Both the position numbers and the translations under genes were made by a program. Below the pieces are notes generated by a model. That model was not told the origin of the DNA. It saw only the letters and a list, made by a program, of their open reading frames with translations, and did not search any database. From the NCBI RefSeq assembly GCF_030296695.1, contig NZ_AP027737.1:2480001-2544000 (forward strand): a DNA stretch of 64,000 bases, given 5' to 3'. Source of the stretch: Agromyces mangrovi. GTDB taxonomy: Bacteria > Actinomycetota > Actinomycetes > Actinomycetales > Microbacteriaceae. This document shows positions 8,626-17,922 of the stretch, piece by piece (positions within the stretch are counted from its first letter, which is position 1; each line of letters opens with the position of its first letter).

Positions 8626-10246
8626 CCGCCCGACCCGCAACCGAACTCCACGCCGACGTACTGGTCGTCGGCGGAGGCCTGGGCGGGGTCGCCGCAGCGA
8701 TCGGCGCGCTCGAGGACGGCCGCACGGTCGTCCTCACGGAGGAGTACCGCTGGCTGGGCGGCCAGCTCACGAGCCAGGGCGTCCCCATGGACGAGCACAC
8801 CTGGATCGAGTCCTTCGGGGCGACGGCCCGCTACCGGGCCGCTCGCGACGGCATCCGCGACTACTACCGCCGGCACTATCCGCTGACGGATGCCGCGAAG
8901 TCCGACCCGCACCTCAACCCCGGCGCCGGTCTCGTGGGCCGCGTCTGCGCCGAACCCCTGGTCGGCGTCGCGGTGCTCGAGTCGATGCTCGCGCCCTACC
9001 GGGCCACCGGGCGGCTGCGAATCCTCCAGCCCGCCGTGCCGGTCGCCGCCCACGTGGACGGCGACGTCGTCGAGGCCGTGACCCTGCGCGGCCTCGACGA
9101 CGGGCACGAGACGGTCGTCTCGGCCGCCTACGTGATCGACGCGACGGAGCTCGGCGACCTGCTGCCGCTCACCGGCGCCGAGTACGTCACCGGGTTCGAG
9201 TCGCGCGCCGACACGGGGAGCCCAGCGCCCCCGAGGTGGCGCAGCCCGACAACCAGCAGGCGTTCAGCTGGTGCTTCATCGTCGACCACGTCGACGGCGA
9301 CCACACCATCGACCGTCCCGAGCAGTACGACCGCTGGCGCACCGCGCAGCCCGACTACTGGGGCGCGCCGATGATCTCGCTCACCGGCCCCGACCCGCGC
9401 ACCCTCGAGACCGTCACCCGCACGTTCACCCCGAACGCCGAGCCGATCGGCGACCTCGTCGCCGACCAGCGCGAGGACGCCGGCGACCGCGAGCTGTGGA
9501 CGTTCCGCCGCATCATCGCCCGCCACAACTTCGCGCCCGGCACCTACGAGAGCGACGTGGTGCTCGTGAACTGGCCGATGATCGACCACGTCGACGGCAC
9601 CATCATCGACGTGCCCGACGACGTGCGTGCGGCCCGCGAGCACGACGCACGGCAGCAGTCGCTGTCGATGCTGTACTGGCTGCAGACCGAGGCGCCGCGG
9701 GCCGACGGCGGCACCGGGTTCCCGGGCCTCCGGCTCCGCCCCGACCTCGCGCAGGGGCCCGACGGGCTCGCGATGGCCCCGTACATCCGCGAGTCGCGGC
9801 GCATCCTCGCCGAGACCACGGTCACCGAGCTCGACCTGTCCATCGAGGCATCCGGCACCGACGCCCCGGCCACCTTCGACGACTCGGTCGGCGTCGGCAT
9901 GTACCGCATCGACCTGCACCCCTCCTCCGGCGGCGACAACTACCTCGACCTGCCGTCGCGTCCCTTCGAGATCCCCCTCGGAGCCCTGATCCCCCGCAGG
10001 CTGGAGAACCTCCTGCCAGCGGGCAAGAACGTCGGTACCACCCACATCACCAACGGGGCCCTCAGGCTCCACCCGGTCGAGTGGAACATCGGCGAGTCGG
10101 CGGGCCGCCTGGCGGCCTTCTGCCTCGATCGTGCGTCCCGCCCCCGCGCGATCCGCACCACACCTGGACTCCTCGAGGAGTTCCAGTCCCTGCTCACACA
10201 GCGAGGCGTCGAGCTGCACTGGCCGCACGGCGTCTCCGGCTACTAG
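8622..10246 (+). CDS. FAD-dependent oxidoreductase (FAD_oxidored type), frameshifted in this sequence
   Basis: About 541 residues if repaired. The N-terminus has the dinucleotide fold (DVLVVGGGLGGVAAA, residues 12-26) and the YRWLGGQLTSQGVP motif of the PF12831 family. The C-terminus has LLPAGKNVGTTHITNGALRLHPVEWNIGE-like FAD-contacting residues. The frame breaks at the GGGG at 9215-9218; one extra G gives TGEPSAPEVAQPDNQQ and joins both halves in the right frame (1626 nt). It starts inside the LacI stop and precedes a CUT1 importer, which suggests oxidation of the imported sugar or a derivative. Confidence 0.82.
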
Positions 10247-10260
10247 GAGAGAAACCACTC

Positions 10261-11538
10261 ATGAGATCAGCAAAGGCGCTGTCGGGTCTCGCACTCGGCG
10301 CGGTGGCTGCACTGACCCTGTCCGCATGCTCCGGAGGCGGCGCGGCACCCGATGAGGACATCGAGCTGCGGATGACCGTGTGGACGTCGAACGAGGACCA
10401 CCTGGCCCTCTTCGACTCGATCGCGGACGCCTACATGGAAGAGCACCCGGAGGTGACCGACGTCACCTTCGACCCGCTGCCGTTCGAGGACTACACCTCG
10501 ACCGTCACGACCCAGATCGCGGGCGGTCAGGCTCCCGACCTGGCGTGGATCCTCGAGAACGCGGCCCCCGACTTCGTCGACTCGGGCGCGCTCATGCCGC
10601 TCGACGAGACGCTCGAGGCCGACCCCGACTACGGGTTCGACGACCTCTCCGAGTCGGCGACGGCGCTCTGGCACGACGACTCGGGCGCGCTCGTCGCGTA
10701 CCCGTTCTCGACCTCGCCGTTCGTGATGTTCGCCAACGACAGCCTGCTCGCCGAGGCCGGCCTGCCGTCGGCCGCGGAGATGCAGGCGGCCGGCGACTGG
10801 AACTGGGAGGGCGTCTCTGCCGCGGGTTCGACCGTCAACGCCGAGACCGGCAAGGCCGGCTTCGTCATCCGCGACTTCGACTACACGACGTGGGACAACC
10901 TGGCGTCGGTGTGGATGGGCTGGGGCGCCGCGCCCTGGAGCGCCGACGGCGCGACCTGCACGTTCGACTCGCCCGAGATGGTCGAGGCGTTCGAGTTCCT
11001 GCACGACGCCGCGTTCGAATCGACGTCGATGCCCGGCCCCGGCACCACCGCGGACTTCTTCGCGGGCGAGTCGGCCTTCACCGTGACGCAGATCTCGCGG
11101 GCGTCGCTGCTCGACGGCTCGTTCGAGTTCGACCTGCTGTCGCTGCCCGAGGGCCCCGTCGGCGAGTACTCGATGGTCGGCCAGGCCGGCATCGGCGTGA
11201 TGTCGTCGGGCGCGCACGCGCAGGCCGCCGCGGAGTTCCTCGCGTTCTTCACGAACCCCGAGAACTCGCAGCAGCTCGCGCAGTTCTTCCCGCCGCCCCG
11301 CAACTCGCAGCTGAACGTCGAGACGCTCGCCGCGACGAACCCGACGCTCACCCCCGAGCAGATCGAGAACGTCGTGATCCCGGGCATCGAGATCGGCGTG
11401 ACGCGTCCGAGCCACACCGACTCGGCCGAGATCGGCCAGGAGGTGCGCAGCTCGCTCGACGCCCTCTGGGTGGAGGACGCCGACATCGCCGGTACGCTCG
11501 CCGACACCTGCACCGCGATCGACCCCCTGCTGGGCTGA
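10261..11538 (+). CDS. sugar ABC transporter substrate-binding lipoprotein
   Basis: 425 residues with a lipoprotein signal (TLSACSGG; lipid-anchored Cys near residue 22). The body is a family 1 solute-binding protein (MTVWTSNEDHLALFDSIADAY, GGQAPDLAWI, SAFTVTQISRAS). It starts 15 bases after the oxidoreductase with a GGAGAG ribosome binding site and leads two permease genes. No ATPase is encoded nearby, so a shared MsiK-like ATPase elsewhere is expected, as for most actinobacterial CUT1 systems. Confidence 0.93.
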   Translation: MRSAKALSGLALGAVAALTLSACSGGGAAPDEDIELRMTVWTSNEDHLALFDSIADAYMEEHPEVTDVTFDPLPFEDYTSTVTTQIAGGQAPDLAWILENAAPDFVDSGALMPLDETLEADPDYGFDDLSESATALWHDDSGALVAYPFSTSPFVMFANDSLLAEAGLPSAAEMQAAGDWNWEGVSAAGSTVNAETGKAGFVIRDFDYTTWDNLASVWMGWGAAPWSADGATCTFDSPEMVEAFEFLHDAAFESTSMPGPGTTADFFAGESAFTVTQISRASLLDGSFEFDLLSLPEGPVGEYSMVGQAGIGVMSSGAHAQAAAEFLAFFTNPENSQQLAQFFPPPRNSQLNVETLAATNPTLTPEQIENVVIPGIEIGVTRPSHTDSAEIGQEVRSSLDALWVEDADIAGTLADTCTAIDPLLG

Positions 11539-11555
11539 GGAAGGAACCCCCTTCG

Positions 11556-12518
11556 ATGGCCGACGCCACCACGGTGACTCCGGGTCGGGCTCACGCCCGG
11601 CCCGGGGCCGCCCCCACCCCGCCGAGACGACGCTTCGTGCCGTCGTACGCGCGGCGCGACCAGCTCACGGGCTACCTGTTCGTCGCCCCGCAGGTGCTCG
11701 GCATCACGCTGTTCGTGCTGCTGCCGCTCGGCCTCATCGTCTGGTACTCGTTCCACGAGTGGAACGTGCTCGCCGGCACGTTCCGCTGGGTCGGGCTCGA
11801 GAACTTCGAGAAGCTCGTCACCGACCCGAAGCTCGCCCCCGTCATGCAGGCGACCGCGGTCTTCTCGATCGGCCTCGTCGTCTTCAACCTGGCGCTCGCC
11901 CTGCTGCTCGCGGTGCTGCTCAACCGCAAGGTGCGCGGCATGACGTTCTTCCGCACCGTGTTCTTCTCGCCGGTCGTCGTCTCGCTCGTGGCGTGGACCA
12001 TCGTCTGGTCGTTCCTCCTGCAGGACAACGGCGGCATCAACGGCATCCTCCAGCTCGTCGGCATCGACGGCCCGAACTGGCTGCGCGAGGGCCCGACCGC
12101 CATGGCGTCGGTCATCGTCGTGCAGGTCTTCAAGAACGTCGGCCTCAACATGGTGCTCTTCCTCGCCGCCCTCCAGGGCGTGCCGCAGGAGGTGCAGGAG
12201 GCCGCGCGCATGGACGGAGCATCCGATCGCCAGCTCTTCTGGCGCATCACCGTGCCGCTCATCTCGCCGACCATCCTGCTCACCTCGATCATCACGATCG
12301 TCGGCTCGCTGCAGGTCTTCGCCCAGATCGCGGTGCTCACGCAGGGCGGACCGGGCATCTCGACCACGGTGCTCGTCTACTACCTGGTGCAACAGGCGTT
12401 CGACTTCCACCACTTCGGGTACGGGTCGACGCTCGCCATCCTGCTCTTCGGCATCGTGCTGGTGCTGACCATCGCGCAGTGGCAGCTGCGGAAGAGGTGG
12501 GTCTTCTATGAGAACTGA
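11556..12518 (+). CDS. sugar ABC transporter permease (MalF type)
   Basis: 320 residues, six predicted membrane segments after a Pro/Arg-rich N-terminus. The cytoplasmic EAA loop is visible (VQEAARMDGASDRQLFWRI, followed by TVPLISPTI). Starts 18 bases after the binding protein and overlaps the next permease by 11 bases. Confidence 0.93.
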   Translation: MADATTVTPGRAHARPGAAPTPPRRRFVPSYARRDQLTGYLFVAPQVLGITLFVLLPLGLIVWYSFHEWNVLAGTFRWVGLENFEKLVTDPKLAPVMQATAVFSIGLVVFNLALALLLAVLLNRKVRGMTFFRTVFFSPVVVSLVAWTIVWSFLLQDNGGINGILQLVGIDGPNWLREGPTAMASVIVVQVFKNVGLNMVLFLAALQGVPQEVQEAARMDGASDRQLFWRITVPLISPTILLTSIITIVGSLQVFAQIAVLTQGGPGISTTVLVYYLVQQAFDFHHFGYGSTLAILLFGIVLVLTIAQWQLRKRWVFYEN

Positions 12519-13482
12519 CGCCCGACTGCGCACCGCCCCGATGGGCGCACGCAACAACGCCGGCGAGGATGACACCGTGGCCGTGACGGTTCCGCCCGAG
12601 ACATCCGCCGACGCCCGTGCCGGCCGCCCCGTCGGTCGCCGTCGCCCGGTCGGCAGCCCCTGGCGCAAGGTGCTCTTCTACGGCGCGCTCAGCGTGCTCG
12701 CGGTGCCGTTCGTCTTCCCGACCTGGTGGATGTTCACCTCGTCGCTGAAGCCGATCAGCGAGATCTTCGCCTTCCCGCCCGAGCTGTGGCCGTCGAACCC
12801 CACGCTCGAGGGGTACGTCGGCGCGTTCACCGAGCAGCCGTTCGCGCTGCAGTACTGGAACTCGATGTACATCGCCGTGCTGGTGACGCTCGGCACGATG
12901 CTGTTCTCGTCGATGGCGGGGTACGCGTTCGCGCGCATCCGCTTCCCCGGTCAGGACCTGCTGTTCCTGGTGGTGCTGACGGGCCTGCTCATTCCGAGCG
13001 AGGTCACGATCGTGCCGCTGTTCCAGCTCTTCAACTCCTGGGGCATGATCGACACCCACTGGCCGCTCATCCTGGTGACGACGTTCGGCGCGCCGAGCGT
13101 GCTCGCGACCTTCATCATGCGGCAGTACTTCATCACCCTGCCGGTCGAGCTCGAGGAGGCCGGACGCATCGACGGGCTGGGACGCTGGCGCATCTACTGG
13201 AGCATCGCGCTGCCGCTCAGCCGCTCGGCGCTCGCCGCAGTCGCGATCTTCACGTTCCTGAACGTGTGGAACCTCTACCTCGAGCCGACGGTCTACCTCC
13301 AGACGCCCGAGCTGTTCACGCTGCCGCAGGCGCTGACCCGCTACACCGACGCCTACGGAGGCGAGATGTGGAACATACAGCTCGCCGCGGCGACCCTCAC
13401 CGCGCTGCCCGTGCTGATCGTGTTCGTGTTCGCGCAGAAGCAGTTCGTGGAGGGCCTCGCGCAGACTGGCCTGAAGGGCTGA
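12508..13482 (+). CDS. sugar ABC transporter permease (MalG type)
   Basis: 324 residues with a long polar N-terminus of about 45 residues before the first membrane segment. EAA loop LEEAGRIDGLGRWRIYWSI. Ends QKQFVEGLAQTGLKG, the usual MalG-type C-terminus that docks to the ATPase. Last gene of the operon; hairpin B1 follows 3 bases later. Confidence 0.93.
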   Translation: MRTDARLRTAPMGARNNAGEDDTVAVTVPPETSADARAGRPVGRRRPVGSPWRKVLFYGALSVLAVPFVFPTWWMFTSSLKPISEIFAFPPELWPSNPTLEGYVGAFTEQPFALQYWNSMYIAVLVTLGTMLFSSMAGYAFARIRFPGQDLLFLVVLTGLLIPSEVTIVPLFQLFNSWGMIDTHWPLILVTTFGAPSVLATFIMRQYFITLPVELEEAGRIDGLGRWRIYWSIALPLSRSALAAVAIFTFLNVWNLYLEPTVYLQTPELFTLPQALTRYTDAYGGEMWNIQLAAATLTALPVLIVFVFAQKQFVEGLAQTGLKG

Positions 13483-13484
13483 GG

Positions 13485-13560
13485 CCCCCTTCGCGAGTCG
13501 TCATGAAGTGTCGGAATCTCGCGCGGAAAGCGGCATTTCATGACGACTCGGCGAAGGGCC
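13485..13560. repeat. family B hairpin (copy B1)
   Basis: Core arms CGAGTCGTCATGAAGTGTCG (13494-13513) and near-complement at 13531-13550, flanked by an extra CCCTTCGC/GCGAAGGG pair that lengthens the stem. It sits right after the importer operon and before the cytochrome gene on the same strand, so it probably ends or insulates the operon. Confidence 0.75.
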
Positions 13561-13588
13561 GGTGGGCAGGGGCGTGGTGGGATGGGGC

Positions 13589-14161
13589 ATGGCATCCGCG
13601 ACGCGACGACCCGAACGGGCGGCCCGGCACGGGGTCGTCGCGCGGGTGCTGCACTGGCTGACGGTGCTGGCGCTCGTCGCGCAGTACACGGTGGGGTACG
13701 CGATGGCCGGCGCCGAGGGGCTGCTCGAGCCGTGGGTCGAGGAGGCGTACGACGGCGACGAGGACCTGCTGCTGCCGGTGCATGTCGCGATCGGATGCAG
13801 CATCCTGGCGCTCACCGTCGTGCGATACGTGTGGCGCCGAATCGTCACGCTGCCGCCGTGGCCCGAGACGCTCTCCGCCGCCGGCCGCCGGTTCGCGTCG
13901 TGGACCGAGCGTGCGCTCTACCTCCTGCTCATCGTCATGCCGTCGAGCGGACTCGCGCTCGTGCTGCTCTCGGGCGAGGACTTCGAGGTCGCCGCCCGCG
14001 CCGAGTGGCAGGCGCCGCTCGACCTCGTCGACGACGACCTGCTCGTCGGCGTGCACGTCGCCTCGCAGGTGCTGCTGCTCGTCGCGATCGCGCTGCACGT
14101 CGGCTTCGTGTTGAAGCACCAGTTCGTCGACCGCGACCGCTTCCTGCGGCGCATGCTCTGA
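13589..14161 (+). CDS. cytochrome b561-like di-heme membrane protein
   Basis: 190 residues from ATG 13589 (MASATRRPERAA); an upstream ATG at 13562 would add an unlikely low-complexity stretch. Four hydrophobic segments carry candidate heme-ligand histidines: RVLHWLTVL, LPVHVAIG, VGVHVASQ and LHVGFVLKH. The family moves electrons across the membrane, from quinol, ascorbate or Ni-hydrogenase-like partners. No partner is adjacent; it is a single-gene unit between hairpins B1 and B2. Confidence 0.85.
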   Translation: MASATRRPERAARHGVVARVLHWLTVLALVAQYTVGYAMAGAEGLLEPWVEEAYDGDEDLLLPVHVAIGCSILALTVVRYVWRRIVTLPPWPETLSAAGRRFASWTERALYLLLIVMPSSGLALVLLSGEDFEVAARAEWQAPLDLVDDDLLVGVHVASQVLLLVAIALHVGFVLKHQFVDRDRFLRRML

Positions 14162-14213
14162 TCGGTCCGATGCCGCTGGCCGAGGCATCCGCTCGCCCCA
14201 CCGAACTGGACCC

Positions 14214-14272
14214 GCGAGTGGTCATGAAGTGTCGGAATGACGCCCGCCGAAGCGGCACTTCATGACGACTCG
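14214..14272. repeat. family B hairpin (copy B2) supplying a stop codon
   Basis: Arms at 14214-14233 and 14252-14272 (TCATGAAGTGTCGG / CGGCACTTCATGA). The convergent BTAD regulator gene ends inside the right arm: its TGA is the one embedded in TCATGA. Confidence 0.75.
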
Positions 14273-16104
14273 GTGGAGCACCTATGCGGGGAGGCGGCGG
14301 GCGCCGCCACGACGACGCCGAGCGACTCGGCGAGGCCGTGCAGTGCGGGGTTGTCGACCTGGGCGACGAGGAGGGCGGCGGCCTCGGCGGCATCGGTCGA
14401 GCCGAGCGCGACCTTGTGCAGCTGGGCGCGGGCGAGCAGCTCGACCATGCCGCGGCGGCCGGCGAATTCCTCGAGCTCGTCGGCGAACGCTGCGGCGTCG
14501 GGCAGGCCGCGCGACACGGCGAACGTGCACAGCGCGTCGAGGCCGTGGCCCTGCACCCAGTCGTGCGTGTCGGGGATGCGGCGTGGCGCGCGCGGCGCCG
14601 CGGTCAGCAGTTCGAGTGCGCCGGCATCGTCGCCGCGCGCTGCGGCGAGGAGGCCCCGACCACGCAGCGCGTAGCCCTCCCAGCAGGGGTCGCCGATCTG
14701 GCAGGCGAGCGCGTACGAGTGCTCGGCCGCATCGGCGCCGCTGTCGAGGTCGCCCTCCTGCAGGTGCACCTCGGCCACCAGCGCCCGCGGGAAGGGGAGG
14801 AACGAGGTCCAGCCGATCTCGCGCACGGTCGCGATCGCGAGTTCGAGCTCGGGGCGGGCGAGGTCGGGTTCGCCGCGCAGGAGGTGCACGCGGCCGAGCA
14901 TCGTCGACGCGTACGCGAGGGCGCGCATGTCGCCGCCGGCGCGGGCGTGCGACTGCGCCGCCTCGAGCGTGGCGCGGGCGTGCGGGTAGTCGCCCTGGTC
15001 GGTGCGGCCGATGCCGGCGTACACGTCGATCCAGGCGAGGATGCGCGCATCGCCGTCGGCGAGCCGGCGCGCCGTGGCGAACCATGCCTCCATGCGCGGG
15101 TAGTGTGCGCGGAGCGTCTCGACGAGCCCGAGCTCGAGCGCCGCGCGCGCCGCGACAGGCCGCGCGCCGCACTCGGTCGCCATCGCGAACGCCCGGTGCA
15201 GCACCGTCACGGCCTCCTCGTCGCTGCCGCGCACGCCGTGCACGAGCGCGAACCCGAGCGAGTACAGCGCCTGGGCGGTGAGCTCGGGGTCGCCGTCGTC
15301 GGTGATCACGCGCCGTAGCGCCTCGATGGCGTGGTCGTACGCGCCACCCCAGGATGCCCCGGTGCCGAGGTCGATCGCGGCGAGCAGGTCCGACCGGCTG
15401 CTGCGCCCGACCGCTGCCGGGCGCGGGCGCAGCGCCTGGAACAGCGCGGGCGACGGCTCGTGCCCCAGTTCGTCGGCGAACAGGCGCCGGCAGGCGTCGA
15501 CCCGGGCCATCGCGGCCTCCTCGTCGCCCGCGGCGACGAGGGCGCGCACGAGCAGCTCGTGGGCGCGCTCCTCGAGTGGCGTGGCGGCGACGAGGCGCTC
15601 GGCCAGCGCGATGGCGCCGGCGGTGTCGCCCCGGGCGAGTCGGCTGTGCGCGCCCTCCTGGAGGATCGACGCGGTCGTGTCGGCGAGTCGTCGGCGCTCG
15701 TTGGCGAGCCACACCTCGAACGACGCTCCGGCGCGCAACGACACCCCCTCGAGCAGCGCGCCGCCGAAGCTCGGCAGCTCGACCGCCTCCGACCACAGGC
15801 CGCCGAGCACCACGTCGAGGTCGACGACCGTGTCGGCCGCCGGCTGCCAGCGCACCGGGTCACCGCTGACGTCCGCAGCGCCGCCGAGCGCGCGCCGCAA
15901 CTCGGAGAGGCTCCAGCGCAGCGCCGCCGCGGGGTCGTCCGCACCGTCGAACAGCAGCTCCATGAGCCGGGCGCGCGGCACGGGGCGGCCGGCGAGCACG
16001 AGCACGGCGAGTACGGCCCAGCACTTGGCACCCCGCGGCGCCGGCGCGGCGGTTCCGTCGACGAGGATCCCCGGGCGACCGAGCAGGGCGATGCGAGTGG
16101 CCAC
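14260..16104 (-). CDS. BTAD-domain (SARP/AfsR-like) transcriptional regulator with TPR-like C-terminus
   Basis: 614 residues from GTG 16104, preceded by GGAGGG at a good distance; an ATG at 16125 is an alternative. Residues 1-90 are an OmpR-like winged helix (ALLGRPGILVDG, LMELLFDGADDPAAALRW). Residues about 95-245 are the BTAD domain (ERAHELLVRALVAAGDEEAA), and the rest is Ala/Leu-rich TPR-like helices. SARPs activate promoters by binding direct repeats about 11 bp apart; such repeats lie between this gene and the divergent flavin reductase gene. The last codons fall in hairpin B2. Confidence 0.88.
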   Translation of the reverse strand: MATRIALLGRPGILVDGTAAPAPRGAKCWAVLAVLVLAGRPVPRARLMELLFDGADDPAAALRWSLSELRRALGGAADVSGDPVRWQPAADTVVDLDVVLGGLWSEAVELPSFGGALLEGVSLRAGASFEVWLANERRRLADTTASILQEGAHSRLARGDTAGAIALAERLVAATPLEERAHELLVRALVAAGDEEAAMARVDACRRLFADELGHEPSPALFQALRPRPAAVGRSSRSDLLAAIDLGTGASWGGAYDHAIEALRRVITDDGDPELTAQALYSLGFALVHGVRGSDEEAVTVLHRAFAMATECGARPVAARAALELGLVETLRAHYPRMEAWFATARRLADGDARILAWIDVYAGIGRTDQGDYPHARATLEAAQSHARAGGDMRALAYASTMLGRVHLLRGEPDLARPELELAIATVREIGWTSFLPFPRALVAEVHLQEGDLDSGADAAEHSYALACQIGDPCWEGYALRGRGLLAAARGDDAGALELLTAAPRAPRRIPDTHDWVQGHGLDALCTFAVSRGLPDAAAFADELEEFAGRRGMVELLARAQLHKVALGSTDAAEAAALLVAQVDNPALHGLAESLGVVVAAPAASPHRCSTESS

Positions 16105-16203
16105 CGCGACTCCCTCCTGAGGCATCCTCGGGCAATCCTCCCACTCGAGGAGCCCCATCGGGCGGGGCCGTGTGAATGAACGCTCGCATACCCGACGCGC
16201 CGT

Positions 16204-16223
16204 CACACGCCGGCTCACACGCC
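16204..16223. promoter_or_regulatory. TCACACGCC direct repeat, 11-bp period, candidate SARP site
   Basis: Two identical nonamers at 16204-16212 and 16215-16223, start-to-start 11 bp, with a related inverted CGTGTGAAT near 16170. They lie between the BTAD regulator and the flavin reductase, 84 bp before the latter's ATG. Heptamer repeats at one-helical-turn spacing are the known target form for SARP regulators. Confidence 0.5.
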
Positions 16224-16306
16224 ACGGCACGACTCTGGGGTCACGGCCGAATCCGCCGCATCCGCCCCACAGCCCACCGACCGTGGGCCCCCGAGAGGAA
16301 CCGCAC

Positions 16307-16867
16307 ATGAGTGAACTCGACCTGGCGCTGTCGCCGAGGCATCCGCTCGCCAGCACCGCAGCAGGCGACGACGGCCTCACCGAGACGTTCCGCACGCTGC
16401 TCGACGCGCCGTCGCGCCCGGTCGCCGTGCTGACGGGCCGCGACGACCACGGCGTGTGCTGGGGTCTCACCGTGACCGCGTTCACGGTGGTCTCCGATCG
16501 GCCGCCGCTGCTCGTCGTCAGCGTGCCCGGCGCCTCCCGTTCGTGGTCGCGCCTGCGCCCGACCGGCCGCTTCGTGCTGAACCTGCTCACCGCCGGCCAG
16601 GCGGAGGTCGCCGCGACGTACGCCGAGCCCGGCACCACGGTCGCACCCGGCATCCGGCCCGGCTGCGCCCGCCGCTTCACCCTCGACGGCCTGCCCGTAC
16701 TGGCAACCACGCGCGGCTCACTGCGCTGCACGACCACCACGGTGGTACGCGGTGGCGAGCAGGACGTGGTGCTGGCGCGCGTCATCGCGGGCAGGGTCGA
16801 TCGAGCGGATGCCCCGCTGGCCGCGCACGCCCTCGACCTCGCGCCAGAACCGGTCGAGGTGGGATGA
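16307..16867 (+). CDS. flavin reductase (FMN-binding split-barrel family)
   Basis: 186 residues. Contains the family signature GLTVTAFTVVSDRPPLLVVSV and FVLNLLTAGQAEVA. It reduces FMN/FAD with NAD(P)H for a two-component monooxygenase. GAGAGGAA ribosome binding site before ATG 16307. No monooxygenase is adjacent; the two LLM-type oxidoreductases near 44 and 48 kb are possible users, which is inference only. Confidence 0.88.
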   Translation: MSELDLALSPRHPLASTAAGDDGLTETFRTLLDAPSRPVAVLTGRDDHGVCWGLTVTAFTVVSDRPPLLVVSVPGASRSWSRLRPTGRFVLNLLTAGQAEVAATYAEPGTTVAPGIRPGCARRFTLDGLPVLATTRGSLRCTTTTVVRGGEQDVVLARVIAGRVDRADAPLAAHALDLAPEPVEVG

Positions 16868-16898
16868 TGACGCATCGGATCGCACGGGGAGGGCTGCG

Positions 16899-17594
16899 GT
16901 GACCGACCTCCCTCGCGTGCGCCCGGTGAGCGACGGGGTGCGCGATGCCCTGACCGTCGTGATCGCGTACATTCCGTTCGGGCTCGCGCTCGGCGCGACC
17001 CTCGCGTCGCTGAATGTGGACCCGTTCATCGCGTGGACCTCGTCGCCGCTCATCGTCGCGGGTGCCTCGCAGCTCGTGTCGGTGCAGCTGCTCTCGGAGG
17101 GCGCGGCGCCGGTCATCGTCGTGCTCACGGCATTGGTCGTGAACTCGCGTCACCTGCTCTACAGTGCGTCGCTCGCACCGTACTGGCGCGACTGGGGGCG
17201 CGGTACGCGCGCAGCCGGCGCGTACTTCCTCGCCGACCCGATGTACGCGCTCGCGATCGCCCGCTACGAGGGCCGGGCCGAGGACTCGACCGCGCGCCTG
17301 CGCTACTACTTCGCCATGTCGCTGACGGCGTGGGCCGGCTGGATGATCCTCACCGGGGCCGGCGTGCTGCTCGGCGCGGTGCTGCCCGAATCGCTGCCGC
17401 TCGAACTCGCGGCGCCGCTCACCTTCCTCCTCCTGCTCCTGCCGACCCTCAAGGGCCGCCCCGCTTACGTCTCGGCGGCGACGGCGGGCATCGTGGCGAT
17501 CATCGCCGCGCCGCTCCCGCTCGGTCTCGGCCTCATCGCCGCGGCGATCGTGGGCATGATCGCGGGCGCACTGACCGAACGGATGCAGTCATGA
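16899..17594 (+). CDS. azlC: AzlC family branched-chain amino-acid exporter subunit
   Basis: 231 residues from GTG 16899 (GGGGAGGG upstream). Typical AzlC features: IAYIPFGLALGATLAS, SPLIVAGASQLVSVQLL, NSRHLLYSASLAP and a long hydrophobic C-terminal half. It acts with AzlD in the membrane to export branched-chain amino acids or analogues. Its end overlaps azlD (ATGA). Confidence 0.93.
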   Translation: MTDLPRVRPVSDGVRDALTVVIAYIPFGLALGATLASLNVDPFIAWTSSPLIVAGASQLVSVQLLSEGAAPVIVVLTALVVNSRHLLYSASLAPYWRDWGRGTRAAGAYFLADPMYALAIARYEGRAEDSTARLRYYFAMSLTAWAGWMILTGAGVLLGAVLPESLPLELAAPLTFLLLLLPTLKGRPAYVSAATAGIVAIIAAPLPLGLGLIAAAIVGMIAGALTERMQS

Positions 17595-17914
17595 ACGAGT
17601 TCCTCACCCTCGTCGTCATCGGCGTCGGCACCTACGCGATGCGAGCGGCGTTCCTCGTCGGCCGCGAGGCGAAGCCCCCGAAAGTGCTCGAGCGGTACCT
17701 GCCGCACGTCGCGCCGGCCGTGCTCGCGGCGATCGCCGCGCCCGCGCTCGTCGCCCCGCGCGGCGAGATCTCGCTCACCGAGACGCTGCCCGCCCTCATC
17801 GCCGCCGCCGCGACCTGGCTCGTCTGGGGCCGGACGCACCAGATGGCCGTCGCCCTCATCGCGGGCCTCGGCCTCTGGTGGCTGCTCCTCTTCGGCCTCT
17901 CCTTCGTCTCCTGA
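17591..17914 (+). CDS. azlD: AzlD family branched-chain amino-acid exporter subunit
   Basis: 107 residues, three to four membrane segments; FLTLVVIGVGTYAMRAAFL and LPHVAPAVLAAIAAPAL match the family. Translationally coupled to azlC. Converges on the GH3 gene, whose stop is eight bases away; no repeat hairpin separates these two. Confidence 0.92.
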   Translation: MNEFLTLVVIGVGTYAMRAAFLVGREAKPPKVLERYLPHVAPAVLAAIAAPALVAPRGEISLTETLPALIAAAATWLVWGRTHQMAVALIAGLGLWWLLLFGLSFVS

Positions 17915-17922
17915 CGGATCCG

